From Lysobacteraceae bacterium NML07-0707 (GTDB lineage: Bacteria; Pseudomonadota; Gammaproteobacteria; Xanthomonadales; Xanthomonadaceae), in contig NWQT01000035.1 in the NCBI GenBank assembly GCA_002798295.1, positions 1-38,186 on the forward strand: DNA of 38,186 nt. Reading direction: 5' to 3'. The notes under the pieces are model-generated. The model was given only the letters and a program-made list of their open reading frames with translations, was not told the DNA's origin and searched no databases. Positions 8,049 to 16,905 of this stretch are shown here, piece after piece. Numbering within the stretch: position 1 is the stretch's first letter; each line of letters begins with the position of its first letter. The position numbers were made by a program, and so were the translations under genes.

Positions 8049-8371
8049 TAGCCATACTCCGGGAAAAACGCTGCCCATAGCCACATCAGGCCAGAAAACA
8101 CAAGGGCGCCAAGGGTTGTCCATAGCGCCAGAGCCGCAGGCGTGGCAAGGCCGGTAAAAGCCGCATCGCCTACCTGGCGATAGCGCATTGAAAGCAGCCA
8201 GTACAGGGCATTGGGAGAAAAGAATGCTGCTTCGCCAAGCGATTGGTGGATCTGCGGATGTCGATCACGCAGATGCACCAGCGATAGCGGCCAAAAAATC
8301 AGGAAGGCGCAGAATCCGGCAATGGCGATACCGATCAGGCACAGGGCAATGAACAGAATCATAAGCGGCAA
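8048..8371 (-). CDS. Hypothetical two-span membrane protein
   Basis: 107 residues with two clear hydrophobic segments. One is at about residues 3-28 (MILFIALCLIGIAIAGFC onward) and the other at about 80-100 (ALALWTTLGALVFSGLMWLW). Between them lies a hydrophilic region with HPQIHQSLGEAAFF. No family is recognised. It is the first gene of a two-gene unit with the acidic protein that follows, and the two overlap by one base. The 112 bp upstream contain the asnS hairpin, so the pair probably has its own promoter. The pairing of a small membrane protein with a small acidic soluble one suggests that they work together, but nothing shows how. Confidence 0.65.
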   Translation of the reverse strand: MPLMILFIALCLIGIAIAGFCAFLIFWPLSLVHLRDRHPQIHQSLGEAAFFSPNALYWLLSMRYRQVGDAAFTGLATPAALALWTTLGALVFSGLMWLWAAFFPEYG

Positions 8372-8436
8372 TTGGGCAGGTCAGGGTGAGGATATTAACG
8401 CGCCGTGGCCTTAGCACCTGTTCATGGCTTTGTTAG

Positions 8437-8465
8437 GCAGCCGTTTTTGAGGAAAACACGGCTGC
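8437..8465 (-). terminator. Hairpin after asnS
   Basis: Stem GCAGCCGT / ACGGCTGC, extended inward by TTTT/AAAA pairing around a short loop, 18 bases beyond the asnS stop codon. The downstream minus-strand sequence (CTAACAAAGCC) lacks a real U tract, so termination strength is uncertain. Confidence 0.55.
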
Positions 8466-8483
8466 ATGGTGAGGGGGGCAGGT

Positions 8484-9878
<1,395 letters not shown>

Positions 9879-9950
9879 GTGGTTGCTGCAATCAAAACAA
9901 GGGGCGATGATGATACAAGCACAGCCCTTGTTCTGGTTCTGGAGATGCGC

Positions 9951-11030
9951 ATGTTCCGCCAACTTTTTCTGCCACTTGGCCTTGCCCTGGCTCTGGCCTC
10001 GCCTGTAACCGGGACGGCACAAACCATCGAAAAGGCCGATGAACTGGCACGGCTGGCACTGGACTGCATCCACAAGGAATACCCCAATAAAATCGCCCAT
10101 GTGCTGCGCAGCGAGGCCGACAATGGCACGCCACGGCAGTTGTATCCGGCCTTTTATGGCTGCTATGACTGGCATTCGGCGGTGCATGGGCACTGGCTCC
10201 TGGTACGGCTGTTGCAGCTGAACCCGGATGCAGCGTTTGCCGGCGAGGCGCGCCGCAAGCTGGGCGAGAACCTCACGGTGGAGAACCTGGCTGCCGAAGC
10301 GGCGTATTTCCAGCGCGGCGACAAGAGCTTCGAGCGCCCTTATGGCATTGCCTGGCTGTTGCAATTGTCCGCGCAGCTGCATCAATGGGATGACCCGGAT
10401 GGCAAACGCTGGGCACAGGCGATCGTACCGGTGGAGCAAGAGGCTGCCGGGCGCATCCGCCAGTGGCTGCCCAATCTCACCTTTCCGGTGCGGGTGGGGG
10501 AACATGCCCAGACCGCCTTCGCCTTTGGCCTGATTCGTGACTGGGCCGTGGTGCGCGGTGACAAGGCCATGCAGGACTTGATCGACATCACCAGCCGCCG
10601 CTTTTATCAACGCGACCGCGATTGCCCGCTGGCCTATGAGCCTTCCGGCAGTGATTTTCTTTCTCCTTGTCTTGCCGAGGCCGACCTGATGCGCCGGGTG
10701 CTGCCGCAGCCTGAATTTGTCGCCTGGCTGGATGGCTTCATGCCACAGATTCCGCGCGATGGCCGTGCCGACTGGCTACAGCCCGGCGTTGTCACCGACA
10801 AGAGCGATGGCAAGCTGGCGCATCTGGATGGGCTGAACTTGAGCCGCGCCTGGATGCTCGATGGCATCATCCGCAGCCTGCCGCAGGACGATGCGCGCGT
10901 GCCGGCCTTGCAGGCCGCCGCCCGCAGGCATCGTGAGGCCGGATTGGCTGCCTTCGATGACATGCACTACATGGGCTCACATTGGCTGGGCAGTTTTGCC
11001 ACCTACATGCTGGCGCCGCCCGGCGCTTGA
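9951..11030 (+). CDS. DUF2891 family secreted protein
   Basis: 359 residues. A signal peptide ([24 protein letters not shown]) predicts export to the periplasm. The body matches the DUF2891 pattern: [21 protein letters not shown] near residue 65, a long helical region, and an ending with [16 protein letters not shown]. Conserved Cys, Trp and His residues resemble those of alpha-helical barrel enzymes, but no activity is established that I know of. The ATG at 9951 was chosen because GGAG lies 6 nt upstream; an ATG at 9945 would add two residues. It diverges from asnS and is followed 54 bp later by the Fe-S carrier gene, so the two may share a transcript. Confidence 0.85.
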   Translation: MFRQLFLPLGLALALASPVTGTAQTIEKADELARLALDCIHKEYPNKIAHVLRSEADNGTPRQLYPAFYGCYDWHSAVHGHWLLVRLLQLNPDAAFAGEARRKLGENLTVENLAAEAAYFQRGDKSFERPYGIAWLLQLSAQLHQWDDPDGKRWAQAIVPVEQEAAGRIRQWLPNLTFPVRVGEHAQTAFAFGLIRDWAVVRGDKAMQDLIDITSRRFYQRDRDCPLAYEPSGSDFLSPCLAEADLMRRVLPQPEFVAWLDGFMPQIPRDGRADWLQPGVVTDKSDGKLAHLDGLNLSRAWMLDGIIRSLPQDDARVPALQAAARRHREAGLAAFDDMHYMGSHWLGSFATYMLAPPGA

Positions 11031-11084
11031 AAAAGCACCTGCCGCCTTCATTTACAAGCGTGAAATCCCCCGGAGACTCAACTG

Positions 11085-11429
11085 ATGGCCGTGACCCTTG
11101 CCCCCGCCGCCCTTGCCCGCGTTCAACACTATCTGGCACAAGACCCCGGCAAACAGGGGCTGCGTTTTGGCGTGAAGCGCACCGGCTGCTCCGGCTGGGG
11201 TTATGTCATCGACATGGCGAGCGACACCCGCGATGACGACCATGTGTTTGAGCAGGACGGCGTGCGCGTGCTGGTGGATGCTGACAGCCTGCCACTGGTG
11301 GACGGCACCGAAATCGACTTTTTGAAGCAAGGGCTGAACGAGCAGTTCGTATTTCGCAATCCCAACGTCAAAGGCGAGTGCGGCTGCGGCGAGAGCTTCA
11401 CCACCGACCCGGACAAAGGCTGGGATTAA
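11085..11429 (+). CDS. A-type iron-sulfur cluster carrier (IscA/SufA family)
   Basis: 114-residue HesB/IscA-fold protein that holds and passes on Fe-S clusters or iron. The three family cysteines are present: C35 in RTGCSGWGYVID, and C99 and C101 in GECGCGESF. The C-terminal FTTDPDKGWD tail is slightly longer than in E. coli IscA. CGGAGAC gives a ribosome site before the ATG. There are no isc or suf genes next to it here, so which A-type subgroup (IscA, SufA or ErpA) it serves cannot be decided from context. A weak hairpin (GCAAAAC/GTTTTGC, 11439-11459) follows the stop codon. Confidence 0.93.
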   Translation: MAVTLAPAALARVQHYLAQDPGKQGLRFGVKRTGCSGWGYVIDMASDTRDDDHVFEQDGVRVLVDADSLPLVDGTEIDFLKQGLNEQFVFRNPNVKGECGCGESFTTDPDKGWD

Positions 11430-11438
11430 GCCAGTAAG

Positions 11439-11459
11439 GCAAAACGTTTGATGTTTTGC
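11439..11459 (+). terminator. Weak hairpin after the Fe-S carrier gene
   Basis: Seven-base-pair stem GCAAAAC / GTTTTGC with a 7-nt loop, 10 bases beyond the stop codon. It is A/T-rich with no T tract after it, so it is only a possible terminator. Confidence 0.3.
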
Positions 11460-11491
11460 ACCCCATGAGCTTAAGTAACTCTTGGGACGTG

Positions 11492-11569
11492 TTAACGCAA
11501 TCCTCTGAGCGCATCGGCAATCAACGCGAAGTTGATGAAGCCCACAAACATCAGATCCAGCTTCTCGAA
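11492..11569 (-). pseudogene. IS5-family transposase C-terminal scrap
   Basis: Twenty-five codons plus a TAA stop reading FEKLDLMFVGFINFALIAD then ALRGLR. This resembles the final helix of IS5-family transposases (pattern DKLDxMFxxFIxFALIxDALR). A stop lies just upstream in frame, and no other part of such an element is adjacent. The match is short and by eye only. Confidence 0.5.
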
Positions 11570-11570
11570 G

Positions 11571-11672
11571 CTAGGTGCAGTTTCTCAACGCGTTGCTCCC
11601 CTCAAATCCCAACTGACTCGCAAGTGGCAAGTATCCCAAGGCTGAATGAGGTTGATGGAAGTTGTCGATACA
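11571..11672 (-). pseudogene. Possible IS3-family OrfB C-terminal scrap
   Basis: About 33 codons reading CIDNFHQPHSALGYLPLA and ending at a TAG. The core resembles the YNxxRPHSALGYLxP ending of IS3-family OrfB proteins, but residues are missing from the usual motif. It directly abuts the IS5-like scrap. Too short for certainty. Confidence 0.35.
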
Positions 11673-11769
11673 TCCAGGACACGAGTTCATCGTATATAGT
11701 TTGGTACGAAGGGACTTGATTTTCAGGTACCGCAGCAGCTTGGCTAAGCGCCATAATTGGTAGGCGGTG

Positions 11770-11868
11770 CATCAGCCGCACGATCTTCACGCCCAAACTG
11801 CGGTAGTAGCGAATGGCCGTCAGCAAATGGATACAGGCGCTACTGGCGGTCTCATCATCTGAAGCAAC
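11770..11868 (-). pseudogene. IS481/integrase-type transposase scrap
   Basis: About 33 codons reading VASDDETASSACIHLLTAIR then YYRSLGVKIVRLM. The pattern (helix, then YYxSLGVKxxRVM) is the stretch before the second catalytic aspartate (TDNG) of an IS481-type integrase, but the sequence breaks off right there. It is joined in another frame to the IS1595-like remnant, which marks an old junction. Confidence 0.5.
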
Positions 11869-11884
11869 GCTCGACTCTCGGGTG

Positions 11885-12388
11885 CAGCATACGCCTGCCA
11901 CTCATCGGTGTAGTACAAGCCCCCTCGAGAGTGTGAGCCTGAATTTGCTTTATGACCGAAACCCGGTCATGGGCAGCGATGGGCATGGCCTTGACGCAGC
12001 CATTACGCTTGATAAGCCCAAACACGATGACCTTGCCTGCTGCACCCCAGCCACGTTTGCCCTTTCTGGCTCCGCCAAAGGTGGTCTCATCACATTCGAT
12101 AGTGCCTTCGAATGACTCTCTGAGCTGCTCGGCTTGAGCGCAACAGGCACGCAGCAGGCGGTAAAAGCGTTCGCGGGCAGCGCTGCTGGCTTGATCACCA
12201 AATTGCTGTCGATAGCAGGGCACCCCCAGGACAAACAAGTCCGGCAAACGATGCTTGACCTTGGCGGGCAGTTGCACTCAATCCCAGACCGATCTCCAAC
12301 TAAAGCGTTTGCCACAGGCGCGGCACTTAAAGCGTCCGTCGCTCAAGCGGTAGTGTCTGGCTCCGCTACATTCAGGACAATGTTTCAT
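11885..12388 (-). pseudogene. IS1595-family (ISXO2-like) transposase remnant
   Basis: ATG at 12388 opens MKHCPECSGARHYRLSDGRF, a zinc ribbon whose second pair is CRACGKRF. An in-frame TGA (12278-12280) then interrupts between VWD and VQLPAKVKHRL. The frame continues through LFVLGVPCYRQQFGDQA and IECDETTFGGARKGKRGWG, which contains the first catalytic aspartate. In a run of five C (plus strand, 11920-11924) one base appears lost, and the next conserved block YYTDEWQAYA is in another frame. It stops soon after, at the junction with the IS481-like scrap. One nonsense codon, one frameshift and a missing C-terminus mean it is dead. Confidence 0.8.
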
Positions 12389-12450
12389 GACCCAATCCTC
12401 CAAGATATGATCCGGTTTGGCTAGGAATGACCAAAAAGAAAGCCGGGCAA

Positions 12451-12967
12451 TGAACTACCCCAAAAAGTTGGGCATCCATCCGACCTTCGGGGTGTTTTTC
12501 ATGGCCAAATACAGTGAGGCATTCAAATTCCGTATAGCGCAAAGCCACACATCAGGAGAATAGGCTTTGAAACCCAGCGCGGCGTCATGGCCTTGACCAT
12601 GCAACGGTCAGGCGCTGAGTCAAGGCCTATCAAATACAGGGGATGCAGGGGCTTGGCAAGAAGTTCCGTCACTACAATGCAGCGTTCAAGTTGTCGGTGC
12701 TGCAACGGATAGCGCAAGAAGGACTGTCGGCACGCGAGGCGCTGGCGCTATTAATATTCGGGGTGGAACCGGGGTTCATCTCCGACTGGCAGCGCCAGCA
12801 TCATGCTCAGAGCCTGGTGGGTTTGCAGCCCAAGCTCCGAGGAGGACCCAAAATGTCGATTTCCCCCTCTTCCAGGCCTGTCAGTACGCTACTCGATGCG
12901 CATCGCTCCTGTGAAGTGCTGCTGGAAGAAGAAGTCAAGTATCTGCGCGCGGAGATAGCCTATCTAG
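12451..12967 (+). mobile_element. Left end and decayed orfA of an IS150-group IS3 element
   Basis: It opens with a terminal repeat, TGAACTACCCCAAAAAGTTG (12451-12470), that closely matches the repeat ending at 434. OrfA starts at 12500 (MAKYSEAFKFRIAQ) and soon hits a stop. Homology then continues in other frames with GFETQ and a readable stretch from 12643: GLGKKFRHYNAAFKLSVLQR, then SDWQRQ and EEEVKYLRAEIAYLE. This is the double helix-turn-helix plus leucine-zipper layout of IS150-group OrfA. It is cut off at about 12967; orfB and the right end are missing. Confidence 0.75.
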
Positions 12968-13049
12968 AAATTGGCCTGTACAGACTTGTAATGTCAAAGG
13001 ATTGTCGATTGCCGCAATATATCGCACATTTCTGCCTGACAATAGCGCG

Positions 13050-13712
13050 ATGAGCAAAGACATCGACCATTTGCTGGAAAACAACCGTCTCTGGGCCGAG
13101 CGCATCCAGAGCGAAGACCCCGGCTTTTTCCAGCGGCTTTCCACCCAGCAAACCCCGGAGTATCTATGGATAGGCTGCTCCGACTCGCGGGTGCCGGCCA
13201 ACCAGGTCATTGGCCTTGCGCCGGGCGAGGTGTTCGTGCACCGCAATATCGCCAATGTGGTGGTGCATACCGACCTCAATTGTCTTTCCGTCATCCAGTA
13301 CGCGGTGGATGTGCTCCGGGTCAAGCATATTCTGGTGGTCGGCCATTACGGCTGCGGCGGGGTGCTGGCATCACTTGAAAAAGCGCGGATTGGCCTTGCC
13401 GACAACTGGATTCGTCATGTCGATGATGTCGCCGCCAGGCATGTGGAAATCCTCACTCCGCTGTGCAAGGAATTGGCGCATGACCGGCTGTGTGAGCTCA
13501 ATGCCCTGGAGCAGGCGGTCAATGTCTGCCGTTCCACCATCATCCGCGATGCCTGGAGCCGCGGGCAGTCAATCGCGGTACATGCCTGGGTTTATAGTCT
13601 GCGCGATGGTCGAGCCCATGACCTGGGGCTTGCCGCCACCTCCACGCAGGATCTCGAAGCGCGCTACCAAGAGGCGCTTGCCCGTATCCGGGTGGATATG
13701 GAGGATCGATAA
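13050..13712 (+). CDS. can: Beta-class carbonic anhydrase
   Basis: Zinc enzyme that interconverts CO2 and bicarbonate in the cytoplasm; 220 aa, same size as E. coli Can. The ligand set is complete: C43 and D45 in [11 protein letters not shown]99 and C102 in [17 protein letters not shown] is also present. The ATG at 13050 fits the family N-terminus [19 protein letters not shown]. An upstream in-frame ATG at 13002 would add 16 residues not typical of the family. Its stop is followed after one base by the next ATG, so it leads a kynurenine-pathway operon. IS debris ends about 80 bp upstream, so the original promoter region may have been shortened or replaced. Confidence 0.95.
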   Translation: MSKDIDHLLENNRLWAERIQSEDPGFFQRLSTQQTPEYLWIGCSDSRVPANQVIGLAPGEVFVHRNIANVVVHTDLNCLSVIQYAVDVLRVKHILVVGHYGCGGVLASLEKARIGLADNWIRHVDDVAARHVEILTPLCKELAHDRLCELNALEQAVNVCRSTIIRDAWSRGQSIAVHAWVYSLRDGRAHDLGLAATSTQDLEARYQEALARIRVDMEDR

Positions 13713-13713
13713 A

Positions 13714-14262
13714 ATGCTGCCTGCCGCCTTCAATCTGCAAGCCTGGATCGATGAGCACCGCCATCTTTTGCAGCCGCCGGTGGGTAACAAGTGCATTGTG
13801 CAAGAGGACTTCATCGTGATGATTGTTGGCGGCCCCAATGCGCGCACCGACTATCACTGGGAGGAAGGCCCGGAGTGGTTCTACCAGCTCGAGGGCGAGA
13901 TGGTGCTGAAGGTTCAGGACGAGGGTGTGGCGCGTGATATCCCCATCCGCGCCGGTGAAGTGTTCTATCTGCCGCCACGTATCCCCCATTCACCGCAACG
14001 CCTGGAAAACTCGGTTGGTCTTGTCATCGAGCGCCGTCGCCTGCCGCATGAAAATGACGCGCTGATGTGGTTCTGCCAGCACTGCAACCACAAGTTGTAC
14101 GAAGAATTTTTCCACCTGAGAGATATCGAGCAGGATTTCTTCCGGGTATTTGAAACTTTTTATCGCAGTACCCGGCTGCGTACCTGTACCCAGTGCGGCA
14201 CACTCAACCCGCGCCCGGCGCGTTACGAAGCGCCGCCGGATTCACCTGCCGACATCACCTGA
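13714..14262 (+). CDS. nbaC: 3-hydroxyanthranilate 3,4-dioxygenase
   Basis: Fe(II) cupin enzyme that opens the ring of 3-hydroxyanthranilate to give the precursor of quinolinate; 182 aa. The iron ligands H48, E54 and H92 and the substrate arginines R44 and R96 are visible in [20 protein letters not shown] and [10 protein letters not shown]. The C-terminus has the rubredoxin-like metal site of bacterial enzymes (C121, C124, C158, C161). It begins one base after can stops, and GGAGG lies about 11 nt upstream of the ATG. kynU follows after 14 nt. With kynU and kmo it gives three consecutive steps from kynurenine towards quinolinate. Confidence 0.95.
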   Translation: MLPAAFNLQAWIDEHRHLLQPPVGNKCIVQEDFIVMIVGGPNARTDYHWEEGPEWFYQLEGEMVLKVQDEGVARDIPIRAGEVFYLPPRIPHSPQRLENSVGLVIERRRLPHENDALMWFCQHCNHKLYEEFFHLRDIEQDFFRVFETFYRSTRLRTCTQCGTLNPRPARYEAPPDSPADIT

Positions 14263-14276
14263 AATTGGAGTGCCTC

Positions 14277-15554
14277 ATGAACACCCATCTCCACGCCCAC
14301 GACTATGCCGCCGCACAAGATGCCGCCTGCGCGCTGCGGCATTTCCGTGACGAGTTTTTGCTGCCGCAGCATGAAGGCCAGCCGCAGGCTTATTTTGTCG
14401 GCAACTCGCTGGGGCTACAGCCCAAGGCGGCGCGCACGTATGTGGAAGAAGTGCTGCACAAATGGGCAAGCGAAGCGGTAGAGGGGCATTTCAACGGTAG
14501 CGGGCAATGGATGCGCTATCACGAGCTGGTGCGTGATGGGCTGGCAGAAATCGTCGGCGCCAAGCCTTCGGAAGTGGTGGCGATGAACTCGCTGACTGCA
14601 AACCTGCATCTGATGATGGCGAGCTTCTATACCCCCACGCCTGAGCGCAATGCCATCCTCATTGAAAAGGGGAGCTTTCCTTCCGACCGTTATGCGGTGG
14701 AATCGCAAATCCGCTTCCATGGCTTTTCGCCCGATACTTGCCTGATTGAGGTCGAGCCTGACCTGCCCGGCCATCTGTTCTCGGCCGAAGCTATCGGAAA
14801 CGCCATCCGCGAACAGGGCGCGCGCCTGGCGCTGGTGCTCTGGCCCGGGGTGCAATACCTGACCGGGCAAGCCTTCGACTTGCCGCGTATCGCCGCACTC
14901 GCCCATGAGGTCGGCGCACAAGTGGGCTTTGACCTGGCGCATGCGGTCGGCAATCTGTCACTGGGCTTGCATGAGAGTGATGCCGACTTCGCGGTCTGGT
15001 GTCATTACAAATATCTGAATTCAGGCCCGGGAGCCGTGGCCGGCTGCTTTGTGCATGAACGCCATGCGCGCACCGAGCGCCCGCGTCTGGCGGGCTGGTG
15101 GGGCAATGACCCGGCGACCCGCTTCCTGATGGCGCCGGACTTCAACCCGTCGGTGGGTGCCGAGGGCTGGATGCTCTCCAACCCGCCGGTATTGGCGCTG
15201 GCGCCGCTGCGTGCGGCCGTCGAGCAATTCCAGCGCGCCGGGATGCAGGCATTGCGGCAGAAGTCTCGCCAGCTGACCGGCTATCTTGAAGCCCTGATTG
15301 AGGCGCATCTGGCCGATGCCATCGAGATTCTCACCCCGCGCGATGCAGCCCAGCGCGGCGCGCAGCTATCGCTGCGGGTCAAGGCCGGGCGCGATGCCGG
15401 GCGCAGCCTGTTTGCCTATCTGCAAGCACACGGCGTGCTGGGCGACTGGCGCGAACCGGATGTGATCCGCATCTCGCCGGCGCCGCTGTACAACACCCAC
15501 CAGGACGTGCTGCGCTTTGCACAAACCACCCGGGAGTGGATGGATGGGCAGTGA
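14277..15554 (+). CDS. kynU: Kynureninase
   Basis: PLP enzyme of the aspartate-aminotransferase fold that splits kynurenine or 3-hydroxykynurenine, giving anthranilate or 3-hydroxyanthranilate plus alanine; 425 aa. The early motif YFVGNSLGLQPKAA is characteristic. GFDLAHAVGN carries the PLP-ring aspartate, and K245 in VWCHYKYLNSGPGAVAG is the Schiff-base lysine. ATG at 14277 has TTGGAG just upstream. It overlaps the start of kmo by 11 nt, so the two are coupled. No tryptophan dioxygenase or formamidase gene is in the window; these must be elsewhere if the full route exists. Confidence 0.96.
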   Translation: MNTHLHAHDYAAAQDAACALRHFRDEFLLPQHEGQPQAYFVGNSLGLQPKAARTYVEEVLHKWASEAVEGHFNGSGQWMRYHELVRDGLAEIVGAKPSEVVAMNSLTANLHLMMASFYTPTPERNAILIEKGSFPSDRYAVESQIRFHGFSPDTCLIEVEPDLPGHLFSAEAIGNAIREQGARLALVLWPGVQYLTGQAFDLPRIAALAHEVGAQVGFDLAHAVGNLSLGLHESDADFAVWCHYKYLNSGPGAVAGCFVHERHARTERPRLAGWWGNDPATRFLMAPDFNPSVGAEGWMLSNPPVLALAPLRAAVEQFQRAGMQALRQKSRQLTGYLEALIEAHLADAIEILTPRDAAQRGAQLSLRVKAGRDAGRSLFAYLQAHGVLGDWREPDVIRISPAPLYNTHQDVLRFAQTTREWMDGQ

Positions 15555-16905
15555 GCGTCATCTGACCCTGATTGGTGCTGGGCTGGCCGGGGCGCTGCTC
15601 GCCATCCTGCTGGCCAAACAAGGCTGGCGCGTGCAGGTATTCGAGCGCCGGGGCGACCCGCGCATCGATGGCTATGCCGGTGGCCGCTCCATCAATCTGG
15701 CGCTGACCGAGCGCGGCCTGGATGCACTGCGGCGCGCCGGCACTGCCGAGCAGGTGCTGAGCCAGGCGGTGATGATGCGTGGCCGCATGGTGCATCCCCT
15801 GGGCGAGCCAGCCCATTTGCAGCGCTATGGCCGCGATGATTCGGAAGTCATCTGGTCAATCAGCCGTGGCGATCTCAATCTCACCCTGATCAATGCCGCA
15901 GAAGCCGCTGGCGTGGATATCCTGTTCGACCACAGCCTGGAAAGCGTGGATTTCGATGCCGGCATCGCGGTGTTCAAAACCCCGGAAAACCCGCAGCGCC
16001 GCCATGCCTTCAACACGCTGATTGGCTGTGATGGCGCCGGCTCCACCTTGCGCGCGGAAATGGAGAAAGTAGCGCCGCTTGGCAGCCGTACCGAATGGCT
16101 CGGGCATGGCTACAAGGAGCTGGAAATCCCGCCAGGCTTCGATGGCGATTTTCAAATCGAGCCCAATGCCCTGCATATCTGGCCGCGTGGCCGTTATATG
16201 TGCATCGCCCTGCCCAATGACGAGCGCACCTTTACCGTCACCCTGTTTCTGCCCAATGAGGGTGAAGCGCCGAGCTTTGCCACGGTCAAAAACGGCGCAG
16301 ATGCCCGCGCCCTGTTCGAGCGTGAGTTCCCCGACGCACTGCCGCTCATTCCCCGCCTTGAAGCCGATTTCGAGCACAATCCGGTGGGCATCCTCGGCAC
16401 GCTTTATCTCCAGCGCTGGCATCTGCATGGACGCGCGGTGCTGCTGGGCGATGCCGCCCATGCCATGGTGCCATTCCACGGCCAGGGCATGAACTGCGCC
16501 TTTGAAGACTGTGTGGCACTGGCCGCGCATTTGCCTGTGGATGTCAAGGACTTTGCCAGTGCCTTTGCCGCTTTCGAGGCTGAGCGCGCCCCCAATGCCC
16601 TGGCCATCCAGCAAATGGCGCTGGAAAACTATCTGGAAATGCGTGACCACGTCGATGATGCCGACTACCAGCTGCAACGCGCGCTGGAGCTGGAACTGGC
16701 GCGCCGCTACCCGGGGCAATTCATTCCGCGCTACAGCATGGTGAGCTTCACCCGTCTGCCCTATGCCCTTGCCCAATCGCGCGGGCGCGTGCAGCGCGAG
16801 CTCTTGGTCGAAGCCACACAGCATATCGACACCCTCGATGCCGTGGACTGGGACTGGCTGGATGCGCAAATCCATACACGCCTGCCGCCGCTGGAAACCC
16901 GATGA
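15544..16905 (+). CDS. kmo: Kynurenine 3-monooxygenase
   Basis: FAD-dependent hydroxylase converting kynurenine to 3-hydroxykynurenine; 453 aa. The N-terminal Rossmann motif reads LIGAGLAGALLAILLAKQG, followed by YAGGRSINLALTERGLDALR. The second FAD motif is VLLGDAAHAMVPFHGQGMNC. A C-terminal region with FTRLPYALAQSRG fits bacterial KMO. The start at 15544 lies inside the 3' end of kynU (11-nt overlap); an earlier ATG at 15517 would add only nine residues. The stop overlaps sbcB as ATGA. Together with kynU and the dioxygenase it makes the kynurenine-to-quinolinate section of NAD synthesis or tryptophan breakdown. Confidence 0.96.
   Translation: MGSERHLTLIGAGLAGALLAILLAKQGWRVQVFERRGDPRIDGYAGGRSINLALTERGLDALRRAGTAEQVLSQAVMMRGRMVHPLGEPAHLQRYGRDDSEVIWSISRGDLNLTLINAAEAAGVDILFDHSLESVDFDAGIAVFKTPENPQRRHAFNTLIGCDGAGSTLRAEMEKVAPLGSRTEWLGHGYKELEIPPGFDGDFQIEPNALHIWPRGRYMCIALPNDERTFTVTLFLPNEGEAPSFATVKNGADARALFEREFPDALPLIPRLEADFEHNPVGILGTLYLQRWHLHGRAVLLGDAAHAMVPFHGQGMNCAFEDCVALAAHLPVDVKDFASAFAAFEAERAPNALAIQQMALENYLEMRDHVDDADYQLQRALELELARRYPGQFIPRYSMVSFTRLPYALAQSRGRVQRELLVEATQHIDTLDAVDWDWLDAQIHTRLPPLETR

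Larger units (their letters stand above)
11430..12967. other. Gene-free stretch made of decayed IS pieces
   Basis: About 1.5 kb with no intact gene. From left to right it holds an IS5-like C-terminal scrap, an IS3-like scrap, an IS481-like scrap, a broken IS1595-like transposase, and the left end plus orfA of an IS150-group element. 11673-11769 and 12389-12450 show nothing I can identify. The native sequence resumes near 12968, about 80 bp before the carbonic anhydrase start. Confidence 0.75.

Noticed and set aside
9879-10610. N-terminal extension of asnS to a 708-aa protein
   Set aside because: The extra ~240 residues are antisense to the DUF2891 gene, and the AsnS family starts at [10 protein letters not shown].
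15856-16875. 339-codon minus-strand open frame opposite kmo
   Set aside because: Antisense shadow of kmo; no motifs or start signal.
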